NCBI GenBank assembly: GCA_015065845.1
Contig: SVPQ01000020.1
Span: forward strand, 1-47,293
Length of the DNA stretch: 47,293 nucleotides
Origin: Oscillospiraceae bacterium
Lineage (GTDB): Bacteria > Bacillota > Clostridia > Oscillospirales > Acutalibacteraceae
Direction of reading: 5' to 3'
In this document: positions 27,363 to 35,616 of the stretch, piece after piece
Numbering within the stretch: the first letter of the stretch is position 1
How the letters are laid out: each line of letters begins with the position of its first letter
Notes under the pieces: model-generated
The model's database searches: none
The model's input: only the letters and a program-made list of their open reading frames with translations
What the model was told of the DNA's origin: nothing
Program-made: the position numbers and the translations under genes

Positions 27363-28598
27363 TTAATAAACAAAATCTGTATAAACCGCTGTATCTGTTA
27401 CTGTACCAGTAGCAGTCTGACCTGGCATTATAGCGAGACCAAGAAGCGGAACTGTTAAATCGTAAGTAACAACACAATCGTACTGAACAGTCTGTGTAAC
27501 TGAAAGTACTTTACCTGTTTTTGGCATATAATTAATTTCTAAAGTACAATCGTGATATAAGAGATTAACATCAGTAATAGTTGTAAGCATACCCTGACGA
27601 GCAACAAGTTTTTCTTTGATATCCTCTTTATCAACAACTGGGAACATAGAACTTGTAAAACTTTCAGGCTTTTTCTGGTCTGCAGGTGTAACTGCAGGAT
27701 TTTCTTCGTTACGAAGAACTATTGTTATTTTTGTTGAACCATCAGATTGCGCTGTTTTTTCTACCCTTCTGATTGCTTCAGAAGCATTTTTGTCAGAAAG
27801 AAGACAAGCGTAATCACCATTTTCAATTAAGAAGAGTGACATATCTGAGAATTTCGCAGAAACAATAGGAGCAGCCTCTGCGTCACCCTGACTGATAAAA
27901 TAACCAGGATAATTCTTTTCAACACTACCTAAAACAAGTTTTGCACTATCATCTTTCTCCATTGTTCTATACTGAACTTTTGTAAAACCAGGTTTAATTG
28001 AATTTGCAGTATTAACAACCTTTTTATATGTATTAAGAACAGCCTTTTTCTCTTTAATCATTGCAGGAGAATCTGTTAAAGGTTCTGTTGTTGTAGGTTT
28101 TGTTGTTGTAGTTGTTGTGCTTGATTCTTCTGAAGAAGTAGTTGTTTCAGGTGTTGCTGTAGTAGTTGTTGTATCAGGAGTTTTTGTTGTTGTCGGTGCC
28201 TGTGTTGTCGGTGCCACAGTAGTACCCTGAACATCAATACTTATAGATGTTGTATCCGGCTGGATAATTTGTTGTATAACATTCTGAATATTATTGTTAC
28301 CATTATTGCCATTATTGTTATTGTTCTGAGCATTTATATTAGCAGAAATAGCTGCCGCTCTTGACTTTAATGCACCAGGAATAGCAGTAAGTCTTAAAAT
28401 GCTTGAAGAAAACATTGTAAACACTAAACTGCAAACAAATAAAACAACAAGAGCTTTGAAAACACCTGATGAAGTAAAACCTTTTACTGCTGCTTCAAAT
28501 GCAACTTTTTCTTCAGGTGACTGTACTTTCTTTTCCTTCACCTTTTTCTCTTTTTTTACTTTAGGTGCTTTTTCTTTTTTGATTTTATCTTTTTTCAT
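27363..28598 (-). CDS. Membrane-anchored Asn/Thr-rich surface protein, unknown function
   Basis: 411 residues. A very lysine-rich cytoplasmic N-terminus (1-26), one transmembrane helix (about 46-69), then an Asn/Gly-rich stretch (about 90-108) and a Thr/Pro/Ser-rich spacer (about 118-178) that looks like an extended, possibly glycosylated stalk. The C-terminal ~230 residues form a globular domain with alternating strands and two cysteines (YHDCTLE and VQYDCVV) that could form a disulfide outside the cell. No family was recognised. SD AAAGGGG lies about 10 bases before the ATG. Monocistronic, with its own promoter and terminator. Confidence 0.75.
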   Translation of the reverse strand: MKKDKIKKEKAPKVKKEKKVKEKKVQSPEEKVAFEAAVKGFTSSGVFKALVVLFVCSLVFTMFSSSILRLTAIPGALKSRAAAISANINAQNNNNNGNNGNNNIQNVIQQIIQPDTTSISIDVQGTTVAPTTQAPTTTKTPDTTTTTATPETTTSSEESSTTTTTTKPTTTEPLTDSPAMIKEKKAVLNTYKKVVNTANSIKPGFTKVQYRTMEKDDSAKLVLGSVEKNYPGYFISQGDAEAAPIVSAKFSDMSLFLIENGDYACLLSDKNASEAIRRVEKTAQSDGSTKITIVLRNEENPAVTPADQKKPESFTSSMFPVVDKEDIKEKLVARQGMLTTITDVNLLYHDCTLEINYMPKTGKVLSVTQTVQYDCVVTYDLTVPLLGLAIMPGQTATGTVTDTAVYTDFVY

Positions 28599-28679
28599 AA
28601 AAGTCTAACCCCTTTCACTCAGGCAAAGTGAATAAAAACACAACACACTCCCTGAAGGATACACAATATAATTCATCTT

Positions 28680-28708
28680 ATTTTACACAATTTTTACTGA
28701 AATGTCAA
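28680..28708 (-). promoter_or_regulatory. Promoter of the Asn/Thr-rich protein gene
   Basis: Minus strand: perfect -35 TTGACA (28703-28708), 17-base spacer, -10 TAAAAT (28680-28685). The leader is about 75 bases and contains a TTCACT/AGTGAA hairpin directly before the ribosome site, which could affect translation. Confidence 0.82.
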
Positions 28709-28790
28709 CAAAAAGTTTGCAATCATTCATACATTAATATTTTTGTATAAAATAGCCAAAGAATTTCCCATATTTTAGCGATAATAAACA

Positions 28791-28819
28791 TTGAAAGAAA
28801 GTGTAAAAATTTGTATAAT
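28791..28819 (+). promoter_or_regulatory. Promoter of the ceramidase-like gene
   Basis: -35 TTGAAA (28791-28796), 17-base spacer, -10 TATAAT (28814-28819). It faces away from the promoter of the Asn/Thr-rich gene; no other feature was seen in the 288-base gap beyond these two promoters and their leaders. Confidence 0.82.
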
Positions 28820-28886
28820 ACAATGGTAAGATTGTGTAACTATATATTGTTTAACAATCACATCTAAAACGAAGGAGATAGCTCTT

Positions 28887-30764
28887 ATGAAAAAAAGCAA
28901 ATTCACAAAGGTACTTGCTCTTGTACTTGCCCTTACACTTGCGTTCTCAAGTTTTGGTGCAGTTACCGCAAGTGCAGTTTCTGTCGCAGCTCCAATGACC
29001 CTTGCTGCTGGCGAAGGAAATATTTTAACAAGTTTTCTTGACACACTTTTAAGAATCGTGTTTGACTGGTTTGCAAACCTCTTCCCTAACGGACCTGGTT
29101 TCGTACAAAAAGAAGACAATAACACAGATGTTGAAGAATTTTATGCCGGTACTACAGGTAAATTCAACACAACACCTGATGCAAATGCTCAATGGCATTT
29201 AGGTTACGCAAATGCAAGTCTTATTCCTGATGATGTTACAAATGGCGAATATTACATTGGTGGTTACATAGCTCCTGAAAACGCATTCACAAATGTTGTT
29301 GAAGGTGTTATTGACGATATGATGGTAAGATGTATCGCTCTTAAAGATGGCGTTACAGGCGAAACTGTTCTTTTTGGTACTATCGACTGTATCGGTATTA
29401 CGAATGGTGATATCCGCGACATTCGTGCATTACTTAAAGATTTTGCTGCAGAAAACAACATTGTAGCAATCAATATTGCTTCTACACACTGTCATAGCTG
29501 TCTTGATACAGAAGGTCTCTGGACTAACAACCTCGTAAAACTTCTCACAAACGGTATCAACAGCGGTACACAAAACGGCAAAGACTTACAACAGGGTACA
29601 AATCCTAAATACATGGCTTTCCTTAAAGAGAAAGTTGCAGATGCTTTAAAAGCTGCTTACAACGATATGAAGCCAGGTACTCTTACATTCGCACAGAAGG
29701 ATATTGGCGAAGAATATTTCAATAACAAAAACAGACCTTCTTCTGATACAATAATGTCAGAACTCTCAAGATTTGTATTCACTCCGGACGATACAAACTT
29801 CCGTCCAACAATGATTATCAACATTGCTGCTCACCCTGATGTTGCAGGTCTTCCTACATCATCAAACTCAGGTAGAGAAATTTCTGGTGACTATGTTTAC
29901 TACTGCGGCGAATTACTCAATAAAGCTGGTTACAACTTTATGTTCTTTAACGGTGCTATTGCCGGTATTTATATGAGCCGTGGTATTACAGGTGACGGTG
30001 TTGATACACCAAAGAGATACCACGAATCAATGAGATATGGTCACGAAATTGCAAGAATGGCTCTCGCCTTAACATTAACCGAAGAAGAAATCAAAGCAGA
30101 CCCACTCCTTAACTGCGCAGATGAAATTGCTCAGTATGATATTGGTACAGTTGGTCAAAAAAGAACTGATTATACTCTCTGGTACAAAGATTACGATTAC
30201 ACAATTGTTACTGATGCAGAAACTGGTGAAGAATATGAACAAATCACCGCTATGAACAGTTGGCAACCAGTTACTGAAACAGTTGTTGAACCTTATCTCA
30301 ACTTGGCTATTAAGAGAGTTGAAGTAAGAGTTTCAAATGACCTCATTCAAGCTGTTGGTAAACTCAATATGGCTAACTACGATGTATTTGAAAGCAAAGA
30401 TGTAAACGGTAAAAAGATTTACACAACATTTACTGAAATTGGTTACATTGAATTTGGTAGCAAGTTCAAAGCAGTTATGCTTCCTGGTGAAATCTGTCAA
30501 GACCTTATCGTTGGTGGTTCATCAGTAGAAATGGGTGTTACAGGTCAACCTTTCACTCACAGTCTTGTTTGCGATATTTTCGGTCAAGGTACTATGTGCT
30601 TCGGTCTTATGAATGACGCTATTGGTTATGTTGTTCCTGATAACGACTACACAATGGGTGACCCTGCGAACCACTACCACGAACTTATTTCTCTTGGTCA
30701 GTATGTTGCTTCAGCACTTATGGATGGTCTCCAGGAACTCAAAGCTGAAATTGATGCAAGATAA
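28887..30764 (+). CDS. Secreted neutral/alkaline ceramidase-like hydrolase
   Basis: 625 residues. A clear signal peptide (about 1-30, ending TASA) is followed by an amphipathic stretch (about 45-70) and a catalytic domain like the neutral ceramidase N-terminal domain (PF04734 type). Candidate zinc ligands follow the family order: H201/H203 in STHCHS, H316 in AAHPDV, E535 in LPGEI and Y581 in NDAIGYVVP. Neutral ceramidases hydrolyse the amide bond of ceramides to sphingosine and fatty acid. A C-terminal Ig-like domain found in the Pseudomonas enzyme is not evident. SD AAGGAG, about ten bases upstream. The signal peptide carries no lipobox, so release or wall association is expected. The natural substrate (ceramide, N-acyl lipid or other amide) is not proved. 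Confidence 0.82.
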   Translation: MKKSKFTKVLALVLALTLAFSSFGAVTASAVSVAAPMTLAAGEGNILTSFLDTLLRIVFDWFANLFPNGPGFVQKEDNNTDVEEFYAGTTGKFNTTPDANAQWHLGYANASLIPDDVTNGEYYIGGYIAPENAFTNVVEGVIDDMMVRCIALKDGVTGETVLFGTIDCIGITNGDIRDIRALLKDFAAENNIVAINIASTHCHSCLDTEGLWTNNLVKLLTNGINSGTQNGKDLQQGTNPKYMAFLKEKVADALKAAYNDMKPGTLTFAQKDIGEEYFNNKNRPSSDTIMSELSRFVFTPDDTNFRPTMIINIAAHPDVAGLPTSSNSGREISGDYVYYCGELLNKAGYNFMFFNGAIAGIYMSRGITGDGVDTPKRYHESMRYGHEIARMALALTLTEEEIKADPLLNCADEIAQYDIGTVGQKRTDYTLWYKDYDYTIVTDAETGEEYEQITAMNSWQPVTETVVEPYLNLAIKRVEVRVSNDLIQAVGKLNMANYDVFESKDVNGKKIYTTFTEIGYIEFGSKFKAVMLPGEICQDLIVGGSSVEMGVTGQPFTHSLVCDIFGQGTMCFGLMNDAIGYVVPDNDYTMGDPANHYHELISLGQYVASALMDGLQELKAEIDAR

Positions 30765-30786
30765 TATTTAAAATAAAATAACAAAT

Positions 30787-30819
30787 GGGCGCAGTCGTTT
30801 GTTAAAAACGATTGTGCCC
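30787..30819 (+). other. Intergenic hairpin between ceramidase-like and oxidoreductase genes
   Basis: GGGCGCAGTCGTTT (30787-30800) pairs with AAACGATTGTGCCC (30806-30819) through 14 bp including two G-U pairs and a five-base loop. No T run follows on either strand, so it may stabilise or divide the transcript rather than end it. It lies 23 bases before the next ATG. Confidence 0.6.
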
Positions 30820-30842
30820 AAAAATTATGGAGTTGATTTAAT

Positions 30843-31787
30843 ATGTTAAAAGTTGGTGTTGTAGGTGTTGGTGGCATAAGCGGTGCTCACATTCCTGCAT
30901 GGGAAGAAATTAAAGAAGTAGAATTAGTTGCTCTTTGTGATATTCGTCAGGAGAGACTTGATCAATACCCGAAAAAGCATCACTACAATGATTTTAAAGA
31001 AATGCTTGAAAAAGAAGAACTTGATATTCTTGATATATGTCTCCCTACTTACCTTCATGCAGATTATGCAATAATGGCGATGGAAAAAGGTATAAATGTA
31101 ATTTGTGAAAAACCTATTTCATTAAAAGAAGAAGATATTGAAAGAGTTTACTCAACTGCTAAAAAGAACAATGTCAAATTTATGATTGCTCAGGTTTTAA
31201 GATTCTGGCCTGAATATGAATTATTAAAAGAGATTTTTGACACAGAAAAATATGGCAAACTTCTTTCCGGTACAATGACCAGACTCGGCTGCTACCCTAA
31301 GTGGAGTTGGGATGGTTGGATGATGGATGAAAAGAGAAGCGGTTTAACACCATTCGACTTACACATTCACGACCTTGACTTTATGGTTTATGCTTTTGGT
31401 GCACCTAAAAAGGTTGCTCACCAATACCGTTCAAAAAGACCTGATCAAGATTTTATAAGTGTTACTTACGATTTTGGAGATTTTTCAATCAGTTCAGAAG
31501 CATCATGGTACGCAACAAGCTACCCTTTCACAGCAGAATTCCGTTTCCAATTTGAAGATGCTTTAGTTTCAAACGAAAATGGTAAAATGCAGATTTTCTT
31601 AAGAGAAGGTAAAATTGACCTTTCAGCAGAAGCTGAAGGCGACACCGGTGACATCAATTTACCAAAGAGTGATGCCTATGCTAACGAAATCAAATACTTC
31701 CTTGATTGTGTAATGAACGATAAGGAAGTTGAGAAAGTTAAGAGTGACGAACTCCTTGCAGTTCTCAAGATTTTAAATAGTCTTTAA
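30843..31787 (+). CDS. Gfo/Idh/MocA family oxidoreductase
   Basis: 314 residues. The N-terminal Rossmann fold has GVGGISGAH (nucleotide-binding G-x-G-x2-G), and the family motif EKP follows (CEKPISLKEED) with the catalytic lysine; the C-terminal domain has DLHIHDLDF. Members oxidise or reduce sugars, cyclitols or amino-acid derivatives with NAD(P). The exact substrate is unknown. It stands 78 bases after the ceramidase-like gene, in the same direction, and may be co-transcribed with it. GGAG precedes the start. Confidence 0.86.
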   Translation: MLKVGVVGVGGISGAHIPAWEEIKEVELVALCDIRQERLDQYPKKHHYNDFKEMLEKEELDILDICLPTYLHADYAIMAMEKGINVICEKPISLKEEDIERVYSTAKKNNVKFMIAQVLRFWPEYELLKEIFDTEKYGKLLSGTMTRLGCYPKWSWDGWMMDEKRSGLTPFDLHIHDLDFMVYAFGAPKKVAHQYRSKRPDQDFISVTYDFGDFSISSEASWYATSYPFTAEFRFQFEDALVSNENGKMQIFLREGKIDLSAEAEGDTGDINLPKSDAYANEIKYFLDCVMNDKEVEKVKSDELLAVLKILNSL

Positions 31788-31791
31788 AATT

Positions 31792-31824
31792 AAAAACGAG
31801 TGCTGAAACCCAGCACTCGTTTTT
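31792..31824. terminator. Bidirectional terminator between the oxidoreductase and araD
   Basis: AAAAACGAGTGCTG (31792-31805) pairs with CAGCACTCGTTTTT (31811-31824), five-base loop. The A and T tracts serve both convergent genes; it touches the araD stop codon. Confidence 0.9.
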
Positions 31825-32522
31825 CACTTTTGCCCATAATAAGCATTAGCACCATGTTTTCTTAAATAATGCTTATTGAGTAAATTCTGACTTATTCTTG
31901 CAACATCAGGGTTAATAAGAAGTGTATTAAAATTCATATTTGCTACTTCTTCTAAAACAACTGCGTTGTGTACTGCATTAAAGCAATCTGTTCCCCAAGA
32001 GAATGGTCCGTGATTTTTAACGAGTACACCTGGAATATTGTCAGGGTTTAATTCTCTGTTATTGAATGTTTCAACAATAACATTGCCTGTTTCTGCTTCA
32101 TACTCACCTTTTATTTCAGCGCCTGTCATTTCTCTTGTGCAAGGGATTTCACCATAAAAATAATCAGAATGAGTTGTTCCTAAAGGCATAATGCCACTAC
32201 CCGCCTGTGCAAAAGAAGTTGCCATTCTGCTATGAGTGTGAACAATACCACCAATGTTTTTAAAACTTCTATAAAGAACCAAATGAGTTGGTGTGTCGCT
32301 TGATGGGTTTTTATCACCCTCAACAACCTTACCCGTCTTTAAATCAACAACAACCATATCTTCCGCAGTCATTGTATCGTACTCAACACCAGATGGTTTT
32401 ATAACTACAAGATTTTTTTCTCTGTCAATAGCAGAAACATTACCCCAGGTAAATGTAACTAAATTATATTTTGGCAAAAGTATATTTGCTTCATACACCT
32501 TTTGTTTTAAATCTTCTAACAT
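31824..32522 (-). CDS. araD: L-ribulose-5-phosphate 4-epimerase
   Basis: 232 residues. Class II aldolase fold. The zinc ligands match the E. coli numbering: H95, H97 (VHTHS) and H171 (NHGPFSWG), with catalytic D120 in HSDYF. It converts L-ribulose-5-phosphate to D-xylulose-5-phosphate, the last dedicated step of L-arabinose use. SD AAGGTG. It lies nine bases after araA. No ribulokinase gene is in the window. Confidence 0.93.
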   Translation of the reverse strand: MLEDLKQKVYEANILLPKYNLVTFTWGNVSAIDREKNLVVIKPSGVEYDTMTAEDMVVVDLKTGKVVEGDKNPSSDTPTHLVLYRSFKNIGGIVHTHSRMATSFAQAGSGIMPLGTTHSDYFYGEIPCTREMTGAEIKGEYEAETGNVIVETFNNRELNPDNIPGVLVKNHGPFSWGTDCFNAVHNAVVLEEVANMNFNTLLINPDVARISQNLLNKHYLRKHGANAYYGQK

Positions 32523-32531
32523 TTTATCACC

Positions 32532-33989
32532 TTATTTCGCTAACATATCAAGAAGTTTTAAATTCTGTTCAAATGTTACCAAATCTGTATTTTCATCAAT
32601 CACAACGAGTTCAGTATCTGTAAACTTTGCAAAAAGTCTTATGTCTTCAACTGTAAGACAAGTTGAAACAACCGCGTGATGAGCACCGCCTGCATAAATC
32701 CACGCTGCTGCACCTGTTTTAAAGTCAGGTTTTAATTTCCACATAAGTCTTGCAACTGGTAATTTCGGCATTTCTTCGGGTTGCTTTACAAGTTCAATTT
32801 TTGCACAGATAAGTCTGAAACGGTTACCCATATCGACTAAAGAAACCGCTATACCCTCACCTTTTATACCATCAAACACAAGTCTTGCCGGTGCTTCTTT
32901 GCCACCGATTGAAAGCGGATGCACCTGAATTTTAGGTTTAGTTTCAGCAAATACTGGTGAAACCTCTAACATATGTGAAGCGAGTTCTAACTCTTCACCA
33001 TCTGTTAAATCGTAAGTATAATCTTCTGTAAAGCCCGTTGCACCATTTCTGCCCTCTGCCATTTTTGAAAGCACTGCACCTAAAGCAGAAGTTTTATAAT
33101 CACCCTCAGGACCGAAGCCTACACCGTTTTTCATAATATTCTGCACAGCAAGACCAGGTAACTGCTTTAAGCCGTGTAAATCTTCAAATGTATCTGTAAA
33201 TGCACTTATGTTATTTTTCTCAAGGAATTTTTCGAGTGCAACTTCATATTTCGCCTGTTCTTTAACTGAGTCAATATTATCAGTATCCATTGTATATAAT
33301 GAATTGTATTCGCCTATTTTAGTTTCAATTTCAGCATCAGTTACTTTATTTATAATATCAACTAAATCACCGATGCCGTAATAATTGACACTCCAACCAA
33401 AGTGAATTTCACTTTCTACTCTGTCACCATCAGTAACCGCAACATCACGCATATTGTTACCAAACATAGCAACACGCATACCTTTTGAAAAATCAATAGT
33501 TTTCGCCACTGAAGCAAATGCTCTGATTTTCTCAACAACGCTTTCATTTTTGTAGTAACCTACAACAACTTCACGATTTATATTAAGTCGAGTGCAGATA
33601 AACCCAAACTCTCTGTCACCGTGTGCAGACTGGTTAAGATTCATAAAATCCATATCTATACTGTCGTAAGGCAATTTCTCGTTAAATTGAGTATGTAAAT
33701 GGAGCATTGGTTTTTGTAAACTCTGTAATGCTCTTATCCACATTTTTGCAGGTGAAAATGTATGCATCCACATAATAACACCTACACATTCTTTATCACT
33801 ATTTACTTTTGCACAAGCCTGAACTGCTTCATTTGCATTTCTTATAATAGGTAAAGCCTCAACTTCTACTGTATTGCTTAATTTATCGTTAATAAATGAT
33901 GCCATTTCAAACCCATCATTCTGTGCTTGTTTTAAAGTTTCATCACCATATAAATCCTGACTGCCTATTAAAAAATAAAGCTTTTTCAT
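32532..33989 (-). CDS. araA: L-arabinose isomerase
   Basis: 485 residues. It converts L-arabinose to L-ribulose. Active-site residues are visible: E295 in GFGPEGDYKT, E322 in TGFTEDYTYDL, H339 in LASHMLE and the histidine pair in AGGAHHAV near the C-terminus; manganese is the usual metal. ATG 33989 has AAGGAG nine bases upstream; the frame also opens at 34022 but that gives 11 unconserved residues. It forms an operon with araD, without araB or a transporter. Confidence 0.94.
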   Translation of the reverse strand: MKKLYFLIGSQDLYGDETLKQAQNDGFEMASFINDKLSNTVEVEALPIIRNANEAVQACAKVNSDKECVGVIMWMHTFSPAKMWIRALQSLQKPMLHLHTQFNEKLPYDSIDMDFMNLNQSAHGDREFGFICTRLNINREVVVGYYKNESVVEKIRAFASVAKTIDFSKGMRVAMFGNNMRDVAVTDGDRVESEIHFGWSVNYYGIGDLVDIINKVTDAEIETKIGEYNSLYTMDTDNIDSVKEQAKYEVALEKFLEKNNISAFTDTFEDLHGLKQLPGLAVQNIMKNGVGFGPEGDYKTSALGAVLSKMAEGRNGATGFTEDYTYDLTDGEELELASHMLEVSPVFAETKPKIQVHPLSIGGKEAPARLVFDGIKGEGIAVSLVDMGNRFRLICAKIELVKQPEEMPKLPVARLMWKLKPDFKTGAAAWIYAGGAHHAVVSTCLTVEDIRLFAKFTDTELVVIDENTDLVTFEQNLKLLDMLAK

Positions 33990-34020
33990 AGTAAAACGCT
34001 CCTTAAAATCATATATTTTC

Positions 34021-34049
34021 ATTTTATCACAAATATATAAAAAAGTCTA
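34021..34049 (-). promoter_or_regulatory. Promoter of araA-araD
   Basis: Minus strand: -35 TAGACT (34044-34049), 17-base spacer, -10 TAAAAT (34021-34026). It overlaps the end of the upstream phosphoesterase gene. No clear operator was recognised. Confidence 0.6.
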
Positions 34050-34757
34050 TAAATAAAACTCCTGAAAATCATCTAGTCTAAACAATACAGGTGAATTCCC
34101 AAGATACCCACCAATATCAACATCAATCCAAGTTTTTGTTTTAAGAATTTTTCCATTGTATTTTTTATCAAAACCAACAGTTGGCGTATGACCGAAAACT
34201 GTTATTATATCGTCATAATATTCATCTGTAACTTCGGGCCACGCCCACAAAAAATCATCCGCACTGTATTCTGACAATTTTTTATTTTTCTTAAAATTAT
34301 CAATACCCGAATGACAAAGCAAGAAGTCTTTACCCCCTGCCGACACGGTTTCATACACCGGGCAGTCTTTTAAATAATCAAAAACACTTAAAAATGTTTC
34401 GTTATCAAAAGTTTTTAACGCTTTAAGATTTTTTAATGTTACATCGCCACCATTTGATAAATACATATTTAAAAATTCAAGTTTTTCACTATCTATATTT
34501 TTAATGCTTACTTCTGTAATTTCTTCAAAAACAAATTTATTAGCCAGAAGCATTGCTTCGTGATTACCTAAAAGAAGTTGAACATTATATTGTTCTAACA
34601 ACCAGACTAAAATTTCTACACCACCATCATTTTGTCTGTCAACTACATCACCCAGAATATAAAGCCAGTCACTGTCATTAAATTTAACTTTTTTCAGAAG
34701 TTCTTTAAGCTTATTCAGTTCAAGTCCATGTAAATCTGATGTAACATATATAGCCAT
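34047..34757 (-). CDS. PPP-type metallophosphoesterase (calcineurin-like)
   Basis: 236 residues. The five metallophosphoesterase motifs are in order: SDLHG (D8, H10), GDVVDR (D37, D40-R41), GNHE (65-67), LLCHSG (near 150) and FGHTP (near 190). The GDVVDR form points to the PPP subgroup that includes serine/threonine phosphatases, ApaH and PrpE-type dinucleoside polyphosphatases. Substrate unknown. A -10-like TATAAT lies at 34786-34791 on the minus strand with no convincing -35. It precedes araA but araA has its own promoter. Confidence 0.85.
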   Translation of the reverse strand: MAIYVTSDLHGLELNKLKELLKKVKFNDSDWLYILGDVVDRQNDGGVEILVWLLEQYNVQLLLGNHEAMLLANKFVFEEITEVSIKNIDSEKLEFLNMYLSNGGDVTLKNLKALKTFDNETFLSVFDYLKDCPVYETVSAGGKDFLLCHSGIDNFKKNKKLSEYSADDFLWAWPEVTDEYYDDIITVFGHTPTVGFDKKYNGKILKTKTWIDVDIGGYLGNSPVLFRLDDFQEFYL

Positions 34758-34824
34758 AAAAATCTCCTTTTATTTTTATCTATACATTATATAACATATT
34801 TTTGCACAAAAGTAAAATCTTTAA

Positions 34825-34853
34825 TTGTAAATCAGAGTGATATATGATATAAT
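34825..34853 (+). promoter_or_regulatory. Promoter of the AIM24-glycosyltransferase-MFS operon
   Basis: -35 TTGTAA (34825-34830), 17-base spacer, -10 TATAAT (34848-34853), about 36 bases before the ATG at 34890. Confidence 0.65.
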
Positions 34854-34889
34854 TAGTATGTATATAAATTACAGAAATGGGGTTTTATT

Positions 34890-35615
34890 ATGATACGTTA
34901 TAAAATTGAGGGTGACAGCTTACCTGTTGTTATTTGTTATCCTGAAGCAGGTCAGACTTTAATGACTGAAGCAGGTGCTATGAGTTGGATGAGTCCAAAT
35001 ATTCAGATGGATACAAATTCAGGTGGCGGAATAAAAAAAGCGTTAGGCAGAATGTTTGCTGGTGAATCACTTTTTATGAATGAATTCACACCAAGAAACG
35101 GAACTGGAACTATAGCATTTGCTTCAAGTTTTCCCGGTTCAATAATCCCTTATGAAGTTTCACCGGGCAATGGAATCATTGTGCAGAAACACAGTTTTTT
35201 GGCTATGGAAAAAGGTCTTGACCTTTCTATTTTCTTCCAGAAAAAATTAGGTAAAGGTTTCTTTGGTGGCGAAGGATTTATTATGAATAAAATAAGCGGT
35301 AGCGGTATTGTATTTATTGAAATTGATGGTTATTGCAAAGAATATACATTACAGGCTAACGAAAGTATTATTGTCGACACAGGTTACCTTGCTGCAATGA
35401 GCGAAACTTGTACAATGGATATCGAAGCAGTTCAGGGTGCTAAAAACATCTTTCTAGGCGGAATGGGACTTTTCCACACTAAAGTTACAGGTCCTGGTAA
35501 AGTTTACCTTCAGACAATGCCTATTATTAAAACTGCAAAGGCTATTGAGCCATATTTGACATTCCCTACTACTGATGGAAATGGTGGCGGAATTAACATT
35601 CGTTTAGGAGATTAA
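34890..35615 (+). CDS. AIM24 family protein
   Basis: 241 residues. The pattern matches the bacterial AIM24/TIGR00266 family: an early TEAGAMSWM block, glycine-rich strands (ISGSGIVFIEIDG) and FLGGMGLFHTKVTGPGKVYLQTMP at the end of a twisted beta-sandwich. Bacterial members have no settled function; the yeast homologue is a mitochondrial inner-membrane organiser. No signal peptide. A GGGG-type ribosome site precedes ATG 34890. First gene of a five-gene plus-strand operon. Confidence 0.85.
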   Translation: MIRYKIEGDSLPVVICYPEAGQTLMTEAGAMSWMSPNIQMDTNSGGGIKKALGRMFAGESLFMNEFTPRNGTGTIAFASSFPGSIIPYEVSPGNGIIVQKHSFLAMEKGLDLSIFFQKKLGKGFFGGEGFIMNKISGSGIVFIEIDGYCKEYTLQANESIIVDTGYLAAMSETCTMDIEAVQGAKNIFLGGMGLFHTKVTGPGKVYLQTMPIIKTAKAIEPYLTFPTTDGNGGGINIRLGD

Positions 35616-35616
35616 A

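Noticed and set aside
28081-28245. Possible tandem repeat or CRISPR-like array in the Thr-rich region
   Set aside because: It is a codon-level low-complexity stretch (ACT/ACA Thr codons) within a coding frame; no spacer-repeat periodicity.
28775-29125. Minus-strand open frame across the ceramidase-like start
   Set aside because: It overlaps the strong plus-strand promoter and signal peptide, and no ribosome site supports it.
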